Positions 42,316 through 51,349 of a stretch of 64,000 bases of DNA are shown here, in pieces. A program made the position numbers and the translations under genes. Positions within the stretch are counted from its first letter, which is position 1; each line of letters starts with the position of its first letter. Origin of the DNA: Paenibacillus qinlingensis. Lineage in GTDB: Bacteria; Bacillota; Bacilli; Paenibacillales; NBRC-103111. The notes below the pieces were generated by a model. It was not told the DNA's origin. It searched no databases and saw nothing but the letters and a program-made list of their open reading frames with translations. Location of the stretch: positions 157,557 to 221,556 of the forward strand of contig NZ_JABMKY010000013.1 of NCBI RefSeq assembly GCF_013204845.1. The letters run 5' to 3'.

Positions 42316-43104
42316 CTATTGAGGAATTGTGAAGCCGAATTTTACGAATACATCCTGCGCTTCTTTACTCTTCAAATAAGTGTAAAATTCAGTTGCTTCT
42401 TTGCTATGTTTGCTTGCTTTGACAATCCCAGCAGGATATTCGATCGGTTTGTATGATTTGGGATCAACCGTGAGGGCAACTTTTACCTTCGTAGACGTTA
42501 ACGCATCAGTTTTATATACGAAGCCTGCTTCCGCATTACCTGATTCCACATACGTGAGGACCTGACGGACATCTTTGCCTTGCACGATTTTGGCTTGCAG
42601 CGGGTCCCAGAGCTTCACGTTCGTTAAGGCTTCTTTGGCATAGCTTCCAGCAGGAACCGTCTGAGGTTCGCCGACAGCGATATGTGTGACACCAGCAGCA
42701 GAGAGATCATCAAGCTTTTGCACATTCAATTTGCTATCTGCAGGAACGACGACCACCAAGCCATTCAGCAGCAAATTGCTTTGCTGTGATGCATCGATCA
42801 ACGATTTATCGACGAGTTCTTTCATGTTTTTGCTTGCTGCAGATAGGAAGACATCAGCTGGAGCGCCTTGTTCGATTTGCTGCTGAAGAGCGCCGGAAGC
42901 ACCGAAATTATACTGAAGCTTAATGTGCGTATGTTTCTTCTCGTAGTTGGTTTGAATTTCTTTCATGGCATCCGTTAAGCTTGCTGCCGCTGAAATGGTG
43001 AGTTCGACATTGGACTGTTCCACTTGCTTGGAGCATCCTGTTGCTACGGTACAAACGATAATCAAAAGAAATAACATAGAACGGAACATAAGATTTTTTA
43101 GCAT
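42316..43104 (-). CDS. modA: Molybdate-binding lipoprotein ModA
   Basis: 262-residue binding protein that captures molybdate (or tungstate) outside the membrane. The signal peptide ends in the lipobox TVATGCSK. Ligand-contact blocks of ModA are present: LTISAAASLTDAMKE (oxyanion-binding serines), YNFGASGALQQQIEQGAPADVFLSA in two parts (FGASGAL; GAPADVF), VPAGSYAKEAL, and SGNAEAGFVYKTDA. It heads the modAB operon, divergent from a regulator that carries its own binding domain; GGAGGGG precedes the start. Confidence 0.93.
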   Translation of the reverse strand: MLKNLMFRSMLFLLIIVCTVATGCSKQVEQSNVELTISAAASLTDAMKEIQTNYEKKHTHIKLQYNFGASGALQQQIEQGAPADVFLSAASKNMKELVDKSLIDASQQSNLLLNGLVVVVPADSKLNVQKLDDLSAAGVTHIAVGEPQTVPAGSYAKEALTNVKLWDPLQAKIVQGKDVRQVLTYVESGNAEAGFVYKTDALTSTKVKVALTVDPKSYKPIEYPAGIVKASKHSKEATEFYTYLKSKEAQDVFVKFGFTIPQ

Positions 43105-43267
43105 AGTAACCCCTCCATAAATAATTATCTATCTATTTAAATATAAATAGTATGATTTAGATATAAATGATTATAGTTGAACATTGGAAATACGTAAACA
43201 ACTAAAGTTTGAATTACCAAGGTCTTGCGCTTATGATAGAGGGAGACATTGCATACGGAGGAAAATG

Positions 43268-44230
43268 ATGACAAGCGACATATCCTATACAACGGAAGAC
43301 ATCTCTAAACTTTTGAAAATCTCCAAGCTAACGGTCTACGATTTGATCAAAAAAGGGGATCTTCCCGCATATCGAGTTGGCAAGCAAATGCGTGTAGATG
43401 CAGCGGATCTTGAAGCTTATAAAGTGCGGGCCAAAAGCGGCCGAGGACATGCGATTGCTTTCAAGACCGAGCCCATAGAAATTGTTCCAAGTTCGCAGGA
43501 TGTCACAATAAAGACTGTGTCCCAGCCTACAGTAGTCATTACCGGGCAGGATGTTAGTTTAGATATTTTGGCGAAACATTTGGAGAAAAAAGCTCCGCAG
43601 ATCAGACCACTCCGCTCCTACGTTGGCAGCTTGGATAGTCTAATTGCGATGTATAAAGGTGAATCAGACATTGTCAGTACGCATTTATTAGACGGTGACA
43701 CCGGTGAATATAACATTCCCTATATACGGAAATTACTGATCGGATCTTCCTATGTCGTTATCAATCTTGTCTCTCGGTCAGCAGGCTTATATGTTCAAAA
43801 GGGGAACCCCAAACAACTTCGCGGTTGGGCGGATCTCCAGCAACCCCACCTGCTGCTTGCCAATCGGGAGAAGGGCTCCGGAGCTCGCGTTCTTTTGGAT
43901 GAACAGCTTAGGCTTCACGGCATCCCGTGGCAACAGATACAGGGGTACGAACAAGAAGAATCTAACCATATGGGTGTCGCGGGCAAAGTAGCACTTGGTG
44001 AAGCCGATTTCGGCGTAGGGATAGAGAAAGCGGCGTATATGGTCGGGGGTGTTGATTTTATCCCACTGATTCAGGAGCGTGTTGATCTTGTCATGCTCAA
44101 GAAACCGGGAAATCTAGCCTGGATTGAAGCTGCTAAACAGGTACTGCAATCCGAGGCATTTCATCATGAGCTTCGTCCGATTCAAGGCTATGATATCTCG
44201 CTAACGGGTCAAGTTTTATTCGAAACATAA
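43268..44230 (+). CDS. HTH regulator with molybdate-type binding domain, divergent from modAB
   Basis: 320-residue regulator. GGAGG (43257-43261) points to ATG 43268; the frame is open further upstream without a site. Residues 1-55 are an excisionase/MerR-like helix-turn-helix (YTTEDISKLLKISKLTVYDLI; KKGDLPAYRVGKQMRVD). From about 80 to the end lies a periplasmic-binding-protein-like domain (YKGESDIVSTHLLDGDTGEYN; ANREKGSGARVLLDEQL; ALGEADFGVGIEKAA). The layout matches Bacillus YvgK beside YvgLM. It probably senses molybdate and controls modAB from the 163-bp divergent region, which contains CTATTTA/TAAATAG at 43133-43150 as a possible operator. Confidence 0.85.
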   Translation: MTSDISYTTEDISKLLKISKLTVYDLIKKGDLPAYRVGKQMRVDAADLEAYKVRAKSGRGHAIAFKTEPIEIVPSSQDVTIKTVSQPTVVITGQDVSLDILAKHLEKKAPQIRPLRSYVGSLDSLIAMYKGESDIVSTHLLDGDTGEYNIPYIRKLLIGSSYVVINLVSRSAGLYVQKGNPKQLRGWADLQQPHLLLANREKGSGARVLLDEQLRLHGIPWQQIQGYEQEESNHMGVAGKVALGEADFGVGIEKAAYMVGGVDFIPLIQERVDLVMLKKPGNLAWIEAAKQVLQSEAFHHELRPIQGYDISLTGQVLFET

Positions 44231-44242
44231 GGGGGACATGAC

Positions 44243-44518
44243 GTGGCCAAAAAACTAGGCATCACCTTGTTAATTCTATCGACACTCGCTTTTTTAAGTG
44301 CTTTTACCATTCCATTTTTCGTACATACGGGAGGCGGTATGGCCAAGTGGATTGCGGGGCTGCTTATTTTCAGTGAGGTTACCTTCTGGACGGGCGGCAT
44401 TTTATTAGGCAAAGAGGTTGCCAAGAAATACAGGAGCTATCTCAATCCGAAAAATTGGAAACGGAAGAACGTGCCAGATCATTCAGATCAGGCGTCCGTC
44501 AAACAAGACGACATATGA
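44243..44518 (+). CDS. Small two-helix membrane protein (transporter-suffix-domain type)
   Basis: 91 residues. The GTG at 44243 follows GGGGG by 7 bp; the neighbouring ATG at 44238 is out of frame. Two hydrophobic helices are about 5-27 and 36-56, followed by GKEVAKKYRSYLNPKNWKRK and a polar tail. This resembles the short proteins annotated as transporter suffix domain proteins, recalled by motif only; function unknown. It begins 12 bp after the molybdate-type regulator and ends at a terminator, so it is probably co-transcribed with it. Confidence 0.7.
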   Translation: MAKKLGITLLILSTLAFLSAFTIPFFVHTGGGMAKWIAGLLIFSEVTFWTGGILLGKEVAKKYRSYLNPKNWKRKNVPDHSDQASVKQDDI

Positions 44519-44573
44519 AAACGAGGCTGTCCCCAAAGTCATTCTAGACTTTGGGAAACAGCCTCGTTTTTTT
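44518..44573 (+). terminator. Strong terminator after the regulator and small membrane protein genes
   Basis: AAAACGAGGCTGT pairs with ACAGCCTCGTTTT, and AAAGTC with GACTTT inside it, followed by TTTTTTT. It overlaps the end of the coding sequence. Confidence 0.9.
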
Positions 44574-44612
44574 CGTTAATGACCGATGGGGAATCAACCT
44601 GCTTCCCACAAT

Positions 44613-44799
44613 CTAACTGGATTTTCTCCATCTATTTGAAGCAGATTTCTCGATTTTGAAAGATTAACTGTATTTCCTGTAGTTAAATTCCATCGATTTG
44701 TTGAAAACTTCAAATTTCATATAAATTATATGTAATTTTTCCATCTAATCAGAAAAAAAGGTTAAATTCGAAGAAATTAACTGTAGTTTATACATCTAA
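44613..44799. repeat. Tetra-palindrome element, copy 3
   Basis: Units at 44613-44635 (CTAACTGGA / TCCATCTAT), 44664-44686 (TTAACTGTA / TGTAGTTAA), 44726-44748 (TTATATGTA / TCCATCTAA) and 44777-44799 (TTAACTGTA / TACATCTAA). Spacers are 28, 39 and 28 bp, total 187 bp. Arms mix a TTAACTG form and a TTAGATG form on opposite sides. It lies in the 378-bp gap between convergent genes; nothing else is evident there except a short GGGG/CCCC hairpin near 44865. Confidence 0.88.
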
Positions 44800-44897
44800 A
44801 AAAGAAGTAGCAGTCACCTTGGGTTTGCAAAGCACAAACTAAACCAACTTCAAACCAGCCATGGGGTCAGCCCCTTTTATTCTTTCGCTAACGAACT

Positions 44898-45797
44898 TCA
44901 TGAAGCAGACGATACGGCACTTTTCAGCTCCTTGCGGAAAATCTCGACAAGACTCTCTGTAGCTAAGCTGAAGGTACTGGCATTCATTTTGCGCAGCAGG
45001 CCTGTGACTAAACCGGAATCGAGATCATCAATCGCTTTAAGTACAGTACCCTGCGGTGTTGGCGTTGCAGAAATGACAGGAACAACCGCGATGCCGAAAT
45101 CGGCTTGGACATAGTATTTGAGCGCGGCCATATTGCCGATCTCCATACCGGAGTAGGGACTGCCGCCATTTTCGAGCAAAGCATTCTCTAGCTTTTGACG
45201 ATAAGGGCATTGCGAGTTGGTGATAAGTAAGTGCTCGTGCTGTAAATCACGTAGACGAATAGATGGTTTCGATGCTAACCAATGGGTTTCCGGGACGAGC
45301 AGTGCGAGTCTTTCCATGAAAAAAGGCTCGAAGGAATGGTCCAATCCCGTATTGGGCGTGGAGCAAATAGCCATATCGATGCTCCCCTCATGAAGCATCT
45401 GACCAAGGACTGTCGTGTTGCCAATGTGAATGCTAATCTTCACTTTGGGATGCTGACGCAGGAAGGGGCCAAGCAGCTGCGGCAGCCGATAACTAGCTGT
45501 GGGTTCCATGACGCCAAGCCGAATGATTCCTGCATCCCCTTTGACGAGTTCATCCATCGAAGCTTGTAGATAATCATAATCTTTCAGCAACAGATCGGCA
45601 TTCTGATGAAACAATCTGCCTGCCTCCGTAAGAGTCAGTTTTTTCCCGCGTTCTAACAGCTTAACCCCCAGATCGCTTTCGAGCTTTTGTATATGCATGG
45701 TTACGGTCGATTGGCCGTATTGCAGTTCCTCGGCTGCACGCTGAAAGCTACCGAGCCTGATGATGGTCTGAAAGGTTTTGATATTTCGAATATCCAT
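44898..45797 (-). CDS. LysR-family transcriptional regulator of the divergent sulfur-type operon
   Basis: 299 residues, standard LysR length. The N-terminal helix-turn-helix is TFQTIIRLGSFQRAAEELQYGQSTVTMHIQKLE, given here as TIIRLGSFQRAAEELQYGQS then TVTMHIQKLE. The C-terminal two-lobed effector domain includes VMEPTASYRLPQLLGPFL and GNMAALKYYVQADFGIAVVP. Divergent orientation to the monooxygenase operon (251-bp shared region) is the classic LysR arrangement. Regulators of this type, such as Bacillus YtlI and CysL, govern sulfur assimilation. The inducer here is unknown. Confidence 0.9.
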   Translation of the reverse strand: MDIRNIKTFQTIIRLGSFQRAAEELQYGQSTVTMHIQKLESDLGVKLLERGKKLTLTEAGRLFHQNADLLLKDYDYLQASMDELVKGDAGIIRLGVMEPTASYRLPQLLGPFLRQHPKVKISIHIGNTTVLGQMLHEGSIDMAICSTPNTGLDHSFEPFFMERLALLVPETHWLASKPSIRLRDLQHEHLLITNSQCPYRQKLENALLENGGSPYSGMEIGNMAALKYYVQADFGIAVVPVISATPTPQGTVLKAIDDLDSGLVTGLLRKMNASTFSLATESLVEIFRKELKSAVSSAS

Positions 45798-45885
45798 AGG
45801 AACCCTCGTCCTCTCCTAAGATTTGGTTCATGATTTGTGAAGTATACGATCGGAATTTCCAATTTTACAAACTCTTACAACTATC

Positions 45886-45902
45886 ATAACATGAATTCTT
45901 AT
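45886..45902. promoter_or_regulatory. Possible LysR box in the divergent intergenic region
   Basis: ATAA-N9-TTAT dyad (ATAACATGAATTCTTAT) midway between the LysR gene and the first monooxygenase gene. A possible -10 TATGAT at 45987-45992 with a weak TTGTAC at 45963-45968 lies downstream on the operon side. Both assignments are tentative. Confidence 0.35.
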
Positions 45903-46048
45903 TAATCCAAGTGTTTTACTTGTATATTCATAAAAAATGAATCAAGCGTTCATCTTTTTGAATTGTACAAGAGAAAGATCCTGTTTTATGATAAATACCA
46001 TTAAGTGCATCGGAATAATCAAATATAATCAAACGGAGGCTGATTCGA

Positions 46049-47380
46049 ATGGCAAAGGGTAAGAAAATCAAACTAGGTGCAATGATTCATGGTGTAGGCG
46101 GAGGTTGGGAAGATTGGAAACATCCTGAAGCCATCACGGATGCAAGTACGAATTTTCAATTTTATAAACATCAAGCGCAAACAGCGGAAGCTGGGAAATT
46201 TGATTTTGCTTTCATTGCGGATAGTGTTCATATCACGGAAAAATCAAGTCCTCATTACCTAAATCGTTTCGAACCGCTTACGATTCTCTCCGCACTTGCA
46301 GCCGTCACGAAACGGATTGGCCTTGTTGCTACTGTAACCGTCAGCTATAGCGAGCCTTTCACTGTGGCTAGGCAATTCGCATCACTGGATTTGATTAGCA
46401 AAGGGCGCGCTGGTTGGAACGTAGTCACTTCTTGGTTATCGGGCAGCGCCAACAATTACAGCAAGGATGAGCATCCACCACATGAAAAGCGTTACCGCAT
46501 TGCGCAAGAGCATGTGGATGTGGTGAAGGGCTTATGGGATTCTTGGGAGGACGATGCGTTCACGCGGAATAAGGAGACAGGTCAGTTTTTTGACCCGGAG
46601 AAGCTCCATACTTTGAATCATAAAGGTGAGTTTTTCTCCGTACAGGGTCCACTGAACATTGCCCGTTCGAAGCAAGGGCAGCCTGTTATTTTCCAAGCAG
46701 GAACGTCTGAGGATGGTCGCAACTTTGCTTCTAAGAATGCAGACGCGATCTTCGTTGGGCATGAGAATATTGACGAAGCCAAGGCGTATTATGCGGATAT
46801 TAAACGCAGAGCAGTATCCTTCGGTCGTAACGCTGACGATGTCTCGATCCTCCCTGGGATTCGACCAATCATTGGCCGCACGGAAGAAGAAGCAGAGCGT
46901 AAGTACCTCGAAACGGTCAATCTTGTTTCTATCGACAAAGCGATTATCGCATTAGGTCGTCCTTTCAATGATTTTGACTTTAGCGTATACCCGTTAGATG
47001 AACCATTCCCGGACCTTGGGGATTTGGGAGCTAACAGCCAACAAGGCGGTTCGGCGAAGATCAAACGTTTGGCGAAAGAACACAACCTGACATTGCGCCA
47101 AGTGGCTCTTCGTTTTGCAACACCAAAAGGGAATTTCGTGGGTACACCGGAGAAGATCGCGGATACGATTCAGCAATGGGTGGAAGAAGGAGCGTCTGAC
47201 GGGTTCATTATTGGCGTGGGGATACCGGGAGCGCTGCAGGATTTCGTTGAGTTGGTCGTGCCTATTTTACAAGAACGCGGCTTATATCGAACGGAATATG
47301 AACATGACACACTACGTGGTCATTTAGGATTGGAAGTACCGGTTAACCGGAATAGCAAAGCCAAAGTGCTGAACTCATAA
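46049..47380 (+). CDS. LLM-class flavin-dependent monooxygenase (NtaA/SnaA/DszA type), first copy
   Basis: 443-residue FMN-dependent bacterial-luciferase-fold monooxygenase. Blocks typical of the NtaA/SnaA/DszA group are FAFIADSVHI, LEPLT-like FEPLTILSALAAVTKRIGLV, TVSYSEPFTVARQFASLD, GRAGWNVVTSW and GQPVIFQAGTSEDGR. These enzymes need FMNH2 from a separate reductase, not encoded here, and oxidise N- or S-substituted compounds. Members acting on organosulfur substrates cleave C-S bonds. It is first of eleven genes, with GGAGG before the ATG and a paralogue 13 bp after the stop. Confidence 0.9.
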   Translation: MAKGKKIKLGAMIHGVGGGWEDWKHPEAITDASTNFQFYKHQAQTAEAGKFDFAFIADSVHITEKSSPHYLNRFEPLTILSALAAVTKRIGLVATVTVSYSEPFTVARQFASLDLISKGRAGWNVVTSWLSGSANNYSKDEHPPHEKRYRIAQEHVDVVKGLWDSWEDDAFTRNKETGQFFDPEKLHTLNHKGEFFSVQGPLNIARSKQGQPVIFQAGTSEDGRNFASKNADAIFVGHENIDEAKAYYADIKRRAVSFGRNADDVSILPGIRPIIGRTEEEAERKYLETVNLVSIDKAIIALGRPFNDFDFSVYPLDEPFPDLGDLGANSQQGGSAKIKRLAKEHNLTLRQVALRFATPKGNFVGTPEKIADTIQQWVEEGASDGFIIGVGIPGALQDFVELVVPILQERGLYRTEYEHDTLRGHLGLEVPVNRNSKAKVLNS

Positions 47381-47393
47381 GGGGGAGAAAGAT

Positions 47394-48725
47394 ATGTCCA
47401 AACAAAGAAAACTTAAACTCGGAGCCACCATCACAGGCGTTGGTACTTCCAAATATACATGGCGAAATCCAGAAATTCCGGGGGATGCCAGTGTTGATTT
47501 TGATTATTATGCCGGGCAAGCGTTGCAAGCAGAGGAAGGCAAGTTTGATTTTGTTTTTATCGTGGATAGCACCTATATTACGGAAAAATCAGCACCGCAT
47601 TATTTAAACAGGCTAGAGCCATTAACGGTTTTATCGGCGCTCGGAGCTGTTACCTCGAAGATTGGTCTGGTGGGGACGCTAACTGCGTCCTTCACGCAAC
47701 CATTCACTGTGGCAAGACAGTTTGCTTCGCTGGATCATATCAGTAGCGGGCGTGCAGGATGGAATGTCGTGACGACGGGGCTTGAAGGTGCTGCTCGCAA
47801 TTACAGCAGGGATGAGCACTATGCCCATGATGAGCGCTATCGGATCGCGGAGGAGCATTTGGAAGTTGTACGCGGTCTATGGGATTCGTGGGAAGATGAT
47901 GCATTCACGAGAGATCAAACAACGGGCGAGTTCTTCGATCCGAGCAAGCTGCATGCGTTGAATCATAAAGGCAAGCATTTCTCCGTGCAGGGGCCATTAA
48001 ATATTGCCCGTTCCCAGCAAGGTCAGCCTGTGATTTTCCAAGCAGGCGGGTCGGATGATGGCCGTAATTTGGCAGCGAAGAGTGCAAATGCCATTTTTAC
48101 AGGACACGAATCGATCAAAGAAGCGAAAGCTTTTTATCAAGATATTAAAGCACGTGCAGCTGCTTATGGCAGGGCGAGCGAAGAAATCCTTGTGTTCCCA
48201 GGCATTAGTCCAATCATTGGACGGACGGTAGAAGAAGCAGAGAGCAAATATCAGGCAATTGCAGGGTTAGTGACGTTGGAGGATGCGCTTGATCAGCTCG
48301 GTCGTCCATTTACCTACCACGATTTCAAACAATATCCGTTGGATGAACCTTTCCCGGATCTTGGCGATCTTGGCAGCAATAGCTACCGCAGTTCGACAGA
48401 TCGGATTAAACGAATTGCGAAGGAAGAGAATTTGACGCTTCGTCAAACGGCACTGCGATTTGCAACGCCAAGAAGCTCCTTCGTCGGTACGCCTGAACAA
48501 ATCGCAGATACCGTTCAACAATGGTTTGAAGAAGGCGCAGCGGATGGTTTTATTATTCATACGGGCATACCTAGTGTGCTGAAAGATTTCGTGGAACTCG
48601 TTGTTCCGATTCTTCAGGAGCGCGGTATTTATCGGAAAGAGTACGAAAGTGATACGTTAAGAGGCAACTTAGGGCTTGAAATCCCAGTAAACCGCTATAC
48701 AAAAGAGAGAATAGCTCAAGCTTAA
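47394..48725 (+). CDS. LLM-class flavin-dependent monooxygenase, tandem paralogue
   Basis: 443 residues, same length and colinear with the preceding gene over its whole length (FVFIVDSTYITEKSAPHYLN against FAFIADSVHITEKSSPHYLN; VARQFASLDHISSGRAGWNV; GQPVIFQAGGSDDGR). The tandem duplication has diverged throughout, so it is old, and the two probably differ in substrate or form a heteromer. The leader GGGGGAGAAAGAT before its ATG is repeated before the next gene. FMN and a partner reductase are required; none is encoded nearby. Confidence 0.9.
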   Translation: MSKQRKLKLGATITGVGTSKYTWRNPEIPGDASVDFDYYAGQALQAEEGKFDFVFIVDSTYITEKSAPHYLNRLEPLTVLSALGAVTSKIGLVGTLTASFTQPFTVARQFASLDHISSGRAGWNVVTTGLEGAARNYSRDEHYAHDERYRIAEEHLEVVRGLWDSWEDDAFTRDQTTGEFFDPSKLHALNHKGKHFSVQGPLNIARSQQGQPVIFQAGGSDDGRNLAAKSANAIFTGHESIKEAKAFYQDIKARAAAYGRASEEILVFPGISPIIGRTVEEAESKYQAIAGLVTLEDALDQLGRPFTYHDFKQYPLDEPFPDLGDLGSNSYRSSTDRIKRIAKEENLTLRQTALRFATPRSSFVGTPEQIADTVQQWFEEGAADGFIIHTGIPSVLKDFVELVVPILQERGIYRKEYESDTLRGNLGLEIPVNRYTKERIAQA

Positions 48726-48745
48726 GCTTAGAGGGAGAGAAAGAT

Positions 48746-50383
48746 ATGAAAAAGAGAATTGGATCTATCGTCAGCGGTTTACTCATTACGGCTTTCATCG
48801 TTACAGGCTGTGGGGAAGCTTCGAAAGCCGGCAAGGAAAGTGCATCGCCAGAAACAGGAACGGTGACGCCAGGCGGTGAGCTTGTGTGGGCACTTGCAGG
48901 TACGGTGACATCGGATAGCTTGGATGCGCACAAAGCGGGCTTCGCGCCAACGACTAGAGTTATGCGCTCTATTTATGACAGCTTAGTTGTGGAGCTTCCT
49001 GATCACACAATTAAGCCGTGGTTAGCGACATCTTGGGAGCTTTCCTCGGATAAAAAGAGTTACACGTTCCACCTGCGCAAAGATGTGAAATTTCATGATG
49101 GCACGCCGTTTAATGCGGAAGCTGTGAAATTTAATTTTGATCGGATTATCGATCCAGCGACCAAAGCGTCCATTGCATTGAACGAGCTTGGCTCGTATCA
49201 ATCAACGGAAGTCATCGATGAATTCACCGTGAAGGTGAATTTCAAGACGACCTTTGCGCCGTTTCTGAGCAACGCAGCCAAAGTCGATTTAGGCTTCGTT
49301 TCTCCGACAGCCGTGAAGAAGTATGGCGATGCTTTCCCGCAAAACCCAGTGGGAACCGGACCTTTTAAACTGAAGAAAATCACACCTAGCTCACAAGTTG
49401 AGCTTGAGAAAAATCCGGACTACAACTGGGGACCTTCCAATGCCAAGCATCAAGGTCCTGCGTACTTAGATAAATTAACGGTAAAATACGTGGAAGAAGA
49501 AGCCACTCGCGTCAGTGTTCTCCAAAGCAAACAGGTCCAGGTGGCGGACATTATTCCTCCGCAGAATCTTGTGGCGTTGAAGGCGGATCGTAATTTTAAT
49601 GTACAGGAAACAGAGCTCCTGCAGGCCAACTATACACTCTATTTAAATATTCAGAAAGCACCTTGGAATGATCTGAAAATACGTCAAGCATTTCGCTCGG
49701 CCTTGGATATCGATTCGGCTGTGAAGACGATATACTTAGGCACCTCAAAACAAGGCTGGTCGCCGCTTTCACCAGAGCAGTTTGCCTATTCACCGAGTAG
49801 GGAGAACGCTTATAAGGTAGATGCAGCCAAGTCTAATCAAACGCTGGAAGAAGCGGGGTGGATTAAGGGAGCAGATGGCTACCGTTCTAAGGACGGCAAA
49901 CGACTCACGGTTGAAGTGATTGATACACAAGGAAATCGTGAGAAGCGGCTTGATTTAATCGCCATATTCACCCAGCAGTTGAAGCAAGTAGGAATCGAGC
50001 TGAAAGTCATTTCCTTGCCTACAGGTACATACACGGATCGCCGTAATAAAGGGGAATATGACCTGATCGCAGGCAGTCAATTCTCAGGTGATCCCGATGT
50101 GCTCAGACAACTTTACTCGACCAAAGGCCCATCTAAGGCCAATAATATTGCCAAAACGAATGATCCTAAATTAGATGAGTTTTTGGAACAGGGCTACTTG
50201 GAGACGGATCCTGAGAAGCGGAAGACGATTTATAAGAACGCACAAGAATACATTATTGATAATGTCTACGGGATTCCGGCTTATGTCTTCAACTACTCTG
50301 TTGCTTCCACGAAAGAAGTGAAGGGAATTACGTTCGATTCGCCTGCTTGGCCCGTATTCTACGATGCTTGGATTCAAAAATAA
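48746..50383 (+). CDS. Peptide/opine-type ABC transporter binding lipoprotein
   Basis: 545-residue family 5 solute-binding protein. The signal peptide ends in the lipobox FIVTGCGE. Mature motifs are typical: PWLATSWELSSDKKSYTFHL (family signature region), RKDVKFHDGTPFNAEAVKFN in two parts (RKDVKFHDGTPF; NAEAVKFNFDRI), GTGPFKL and LNIQKAPWNDLKIRQAFRSA. Such proteins bind peptides, glutathione, opines or nickel. In this operon the ligand is probably a small organosulfur compound or a thiol conjugate. Permeases and the double ATPase follow directly. Confidence 0.9.
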   Translation: MKKRIGSIVSGLLITAFIVTGCGEASKAGKESASPETGTVTPGGELVWALAGTVTSDSLDAHKAGFAPTTRVMRSIYDSLVVELPDHTIKPWLATSWELSSDKKSYTFHLRKDVKFHDGTPFNAEAVKFNFDRIIDPATKASIALNELGSYQSTEVIDEFTVKVNFKTTFAPFLSNAAKVDLGFVSPTAVKKYGDAFPQNPVGTGPFKLKKITPSSQVELEKNPDYNWGPSNAKHQGPAYLDKLTVKYVEEEATRVSVLQSKQVQVADIIPPQNLVALKADRNFNVQETELLQANYTLYLNIQKAPWNDLKIRQAFRSALDIDSAVKTIYLGTSKQGWSPLSPEQFAYSPSRENAYKVDAAKSNQTLEEAGWIKGADGYRSKDGKRLTVEVIDTQGNREKRLDLIAIFTQQLKQVGIELKVISLPTGTYTDRRNKGEYDLIAGSQFSGDPDVLRQLYSTKGPSKANNIAKTNDPKLDEFLEQGYLETDPEKRKTIYKNAQEYIIDNVYGIPAYVFNYSVASTKEVKGITFDSPAWPVFYDAWIQK

Positions 50384-50404
50384 GATCACGAGGGGGAGTC
50401 ACGG

Positions 50405-51328
50405 ATGGTGAAGTATATCTTGAACAGGCTCATCGTCTCCATTCCAGTCATTCTAGGTTCGTTGACGCTTGTATTCTTAATCATTCACTGGCTTCCTGGT
50501 GATCCGGCCGAGATGATTGCAGGTGAGGATGCCTCGCCTGAGCGTATCGACTATTTAAGAAAGCAATTTGGCTTAGATCAGCCGCTTTGGCAGCAATATG
50601 CGGAGTATTTGTGGAGGAGTATTCGGGGAGATTTCGGGCATTCTTTCGCTAATAGTCAACCTGTCATAGATCGATTGTTAGCTCAGCTGCCCGCAACACT
50701 TTCTCTAGCTTTATTGAGCACTATTTTTGCCATCATCGTCGGCTTCATTCTAGGTGTGTTATCCGCTGTTTATAAAAATCGGGTACTGGACTATATCGTG
50801 CGTGTCATTAGTTTGTTAGGCGTCTCCATGCCCAAGTTTTGGCTCGGCATTCTGCTTATTCTTGTCTTTTCGGTGCATTTCCAGCTCTTGCCCGCGATTG
50901 GGAATGGCAGCTTCAAACAGTTGATTCTACCGTCGTTCGCTTTAGGAGTGACAGGTGCGGGGATGTTAACACGAATGGTGCGTAATAGCGTGTTGGAGGT
51001 CATTCATGAACCTTTTGTCGTGACACTGCGGGCGAAGGGGCTATCCGAAAAAATCGTGCTATATAAGCACGTTCTGCGGAATGCGTTGTTGCCTGCGGTT
51101 ACGATTCTTGGTTTGTTAGTTGGAGAGATGCTCTCGGGAGCTGTTGTGACGGAGACTGTTTTTTCCAGGCAAGGCTTAGGGAAGTTAGTGGTAGACGCAA
51201 TCAATCAGAAAGATATTCCGGTGATTCAGGCGGCAATTCTGATTACAGGACTTTTTAATATTTTGGTCAACTTGATGGTGGATGTGTCCTATTCCTATGT
51301 GGATCCGCGTGTCCGTAAGTCAGGATAA
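50405..51328 (+). CDS. DppB-type ABC transporter permease
   Basis: 307-residue inner-membrane permease of the peptide/opine importer. N-terminal ILNRLIVSIPVILGSLTLVFLI and HWLPGDPAEMIAG are family signatures, and the EAA loop is VTLRAKGLSEKIVLYKHVLRNALLP, shown here as RAKGLSEKIV and HVLRNALLP. About six helices are visible. GAGGGGGAG precedes the ATG. It pairs with the DppC-type permease 21 bp downstream. Confidence 0.92.
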   Translation: MVKYILNRLIVSIPVILGSLTLVFLIIHWLPGDPAEMIAGEDASPERIDYLRKQFGLDQPLWQQYAEYLWRSIRGDFGHSFANSQPVIDRLLAQLPATLSLALLSTIFAIIVGFILGVLSAVYKNRVLDYIVRVISLLGVSMPKFWLGILLILVFSVHFQLLPAIGNGSFKQLILPSFALGVTGAGMLTRMVRNSVLEVIHEPFVVTLRAKGLSEKIVLYKHVLRNALLPAVTILGLLVGEMLSGAVVTETVFSRQGLGKLVVDAINQKDIPVIQAAILITGLFNILVNLMVDVSYSYVDPRVRKSG

Positions 51329-51349
51329 TGATGAAAGGAGTTGGCGCTT

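Noticed and set aside
43184..43267. N-terminal extension of the molybdate-type regulator (MEIRKQLKFELPRS)
   Set aside because: GGAGG lies directly before ATG 43265/43268, and the HTH begins a few residues after it.
45798..46048. SAM or other sulfur-related riboswitch before the monooxygenase operon
   Set aside because: No S-box start (CTTATCAAGAG-type) or paired helices; the region is AT-rich with only a short dyad that fits a LysR site.
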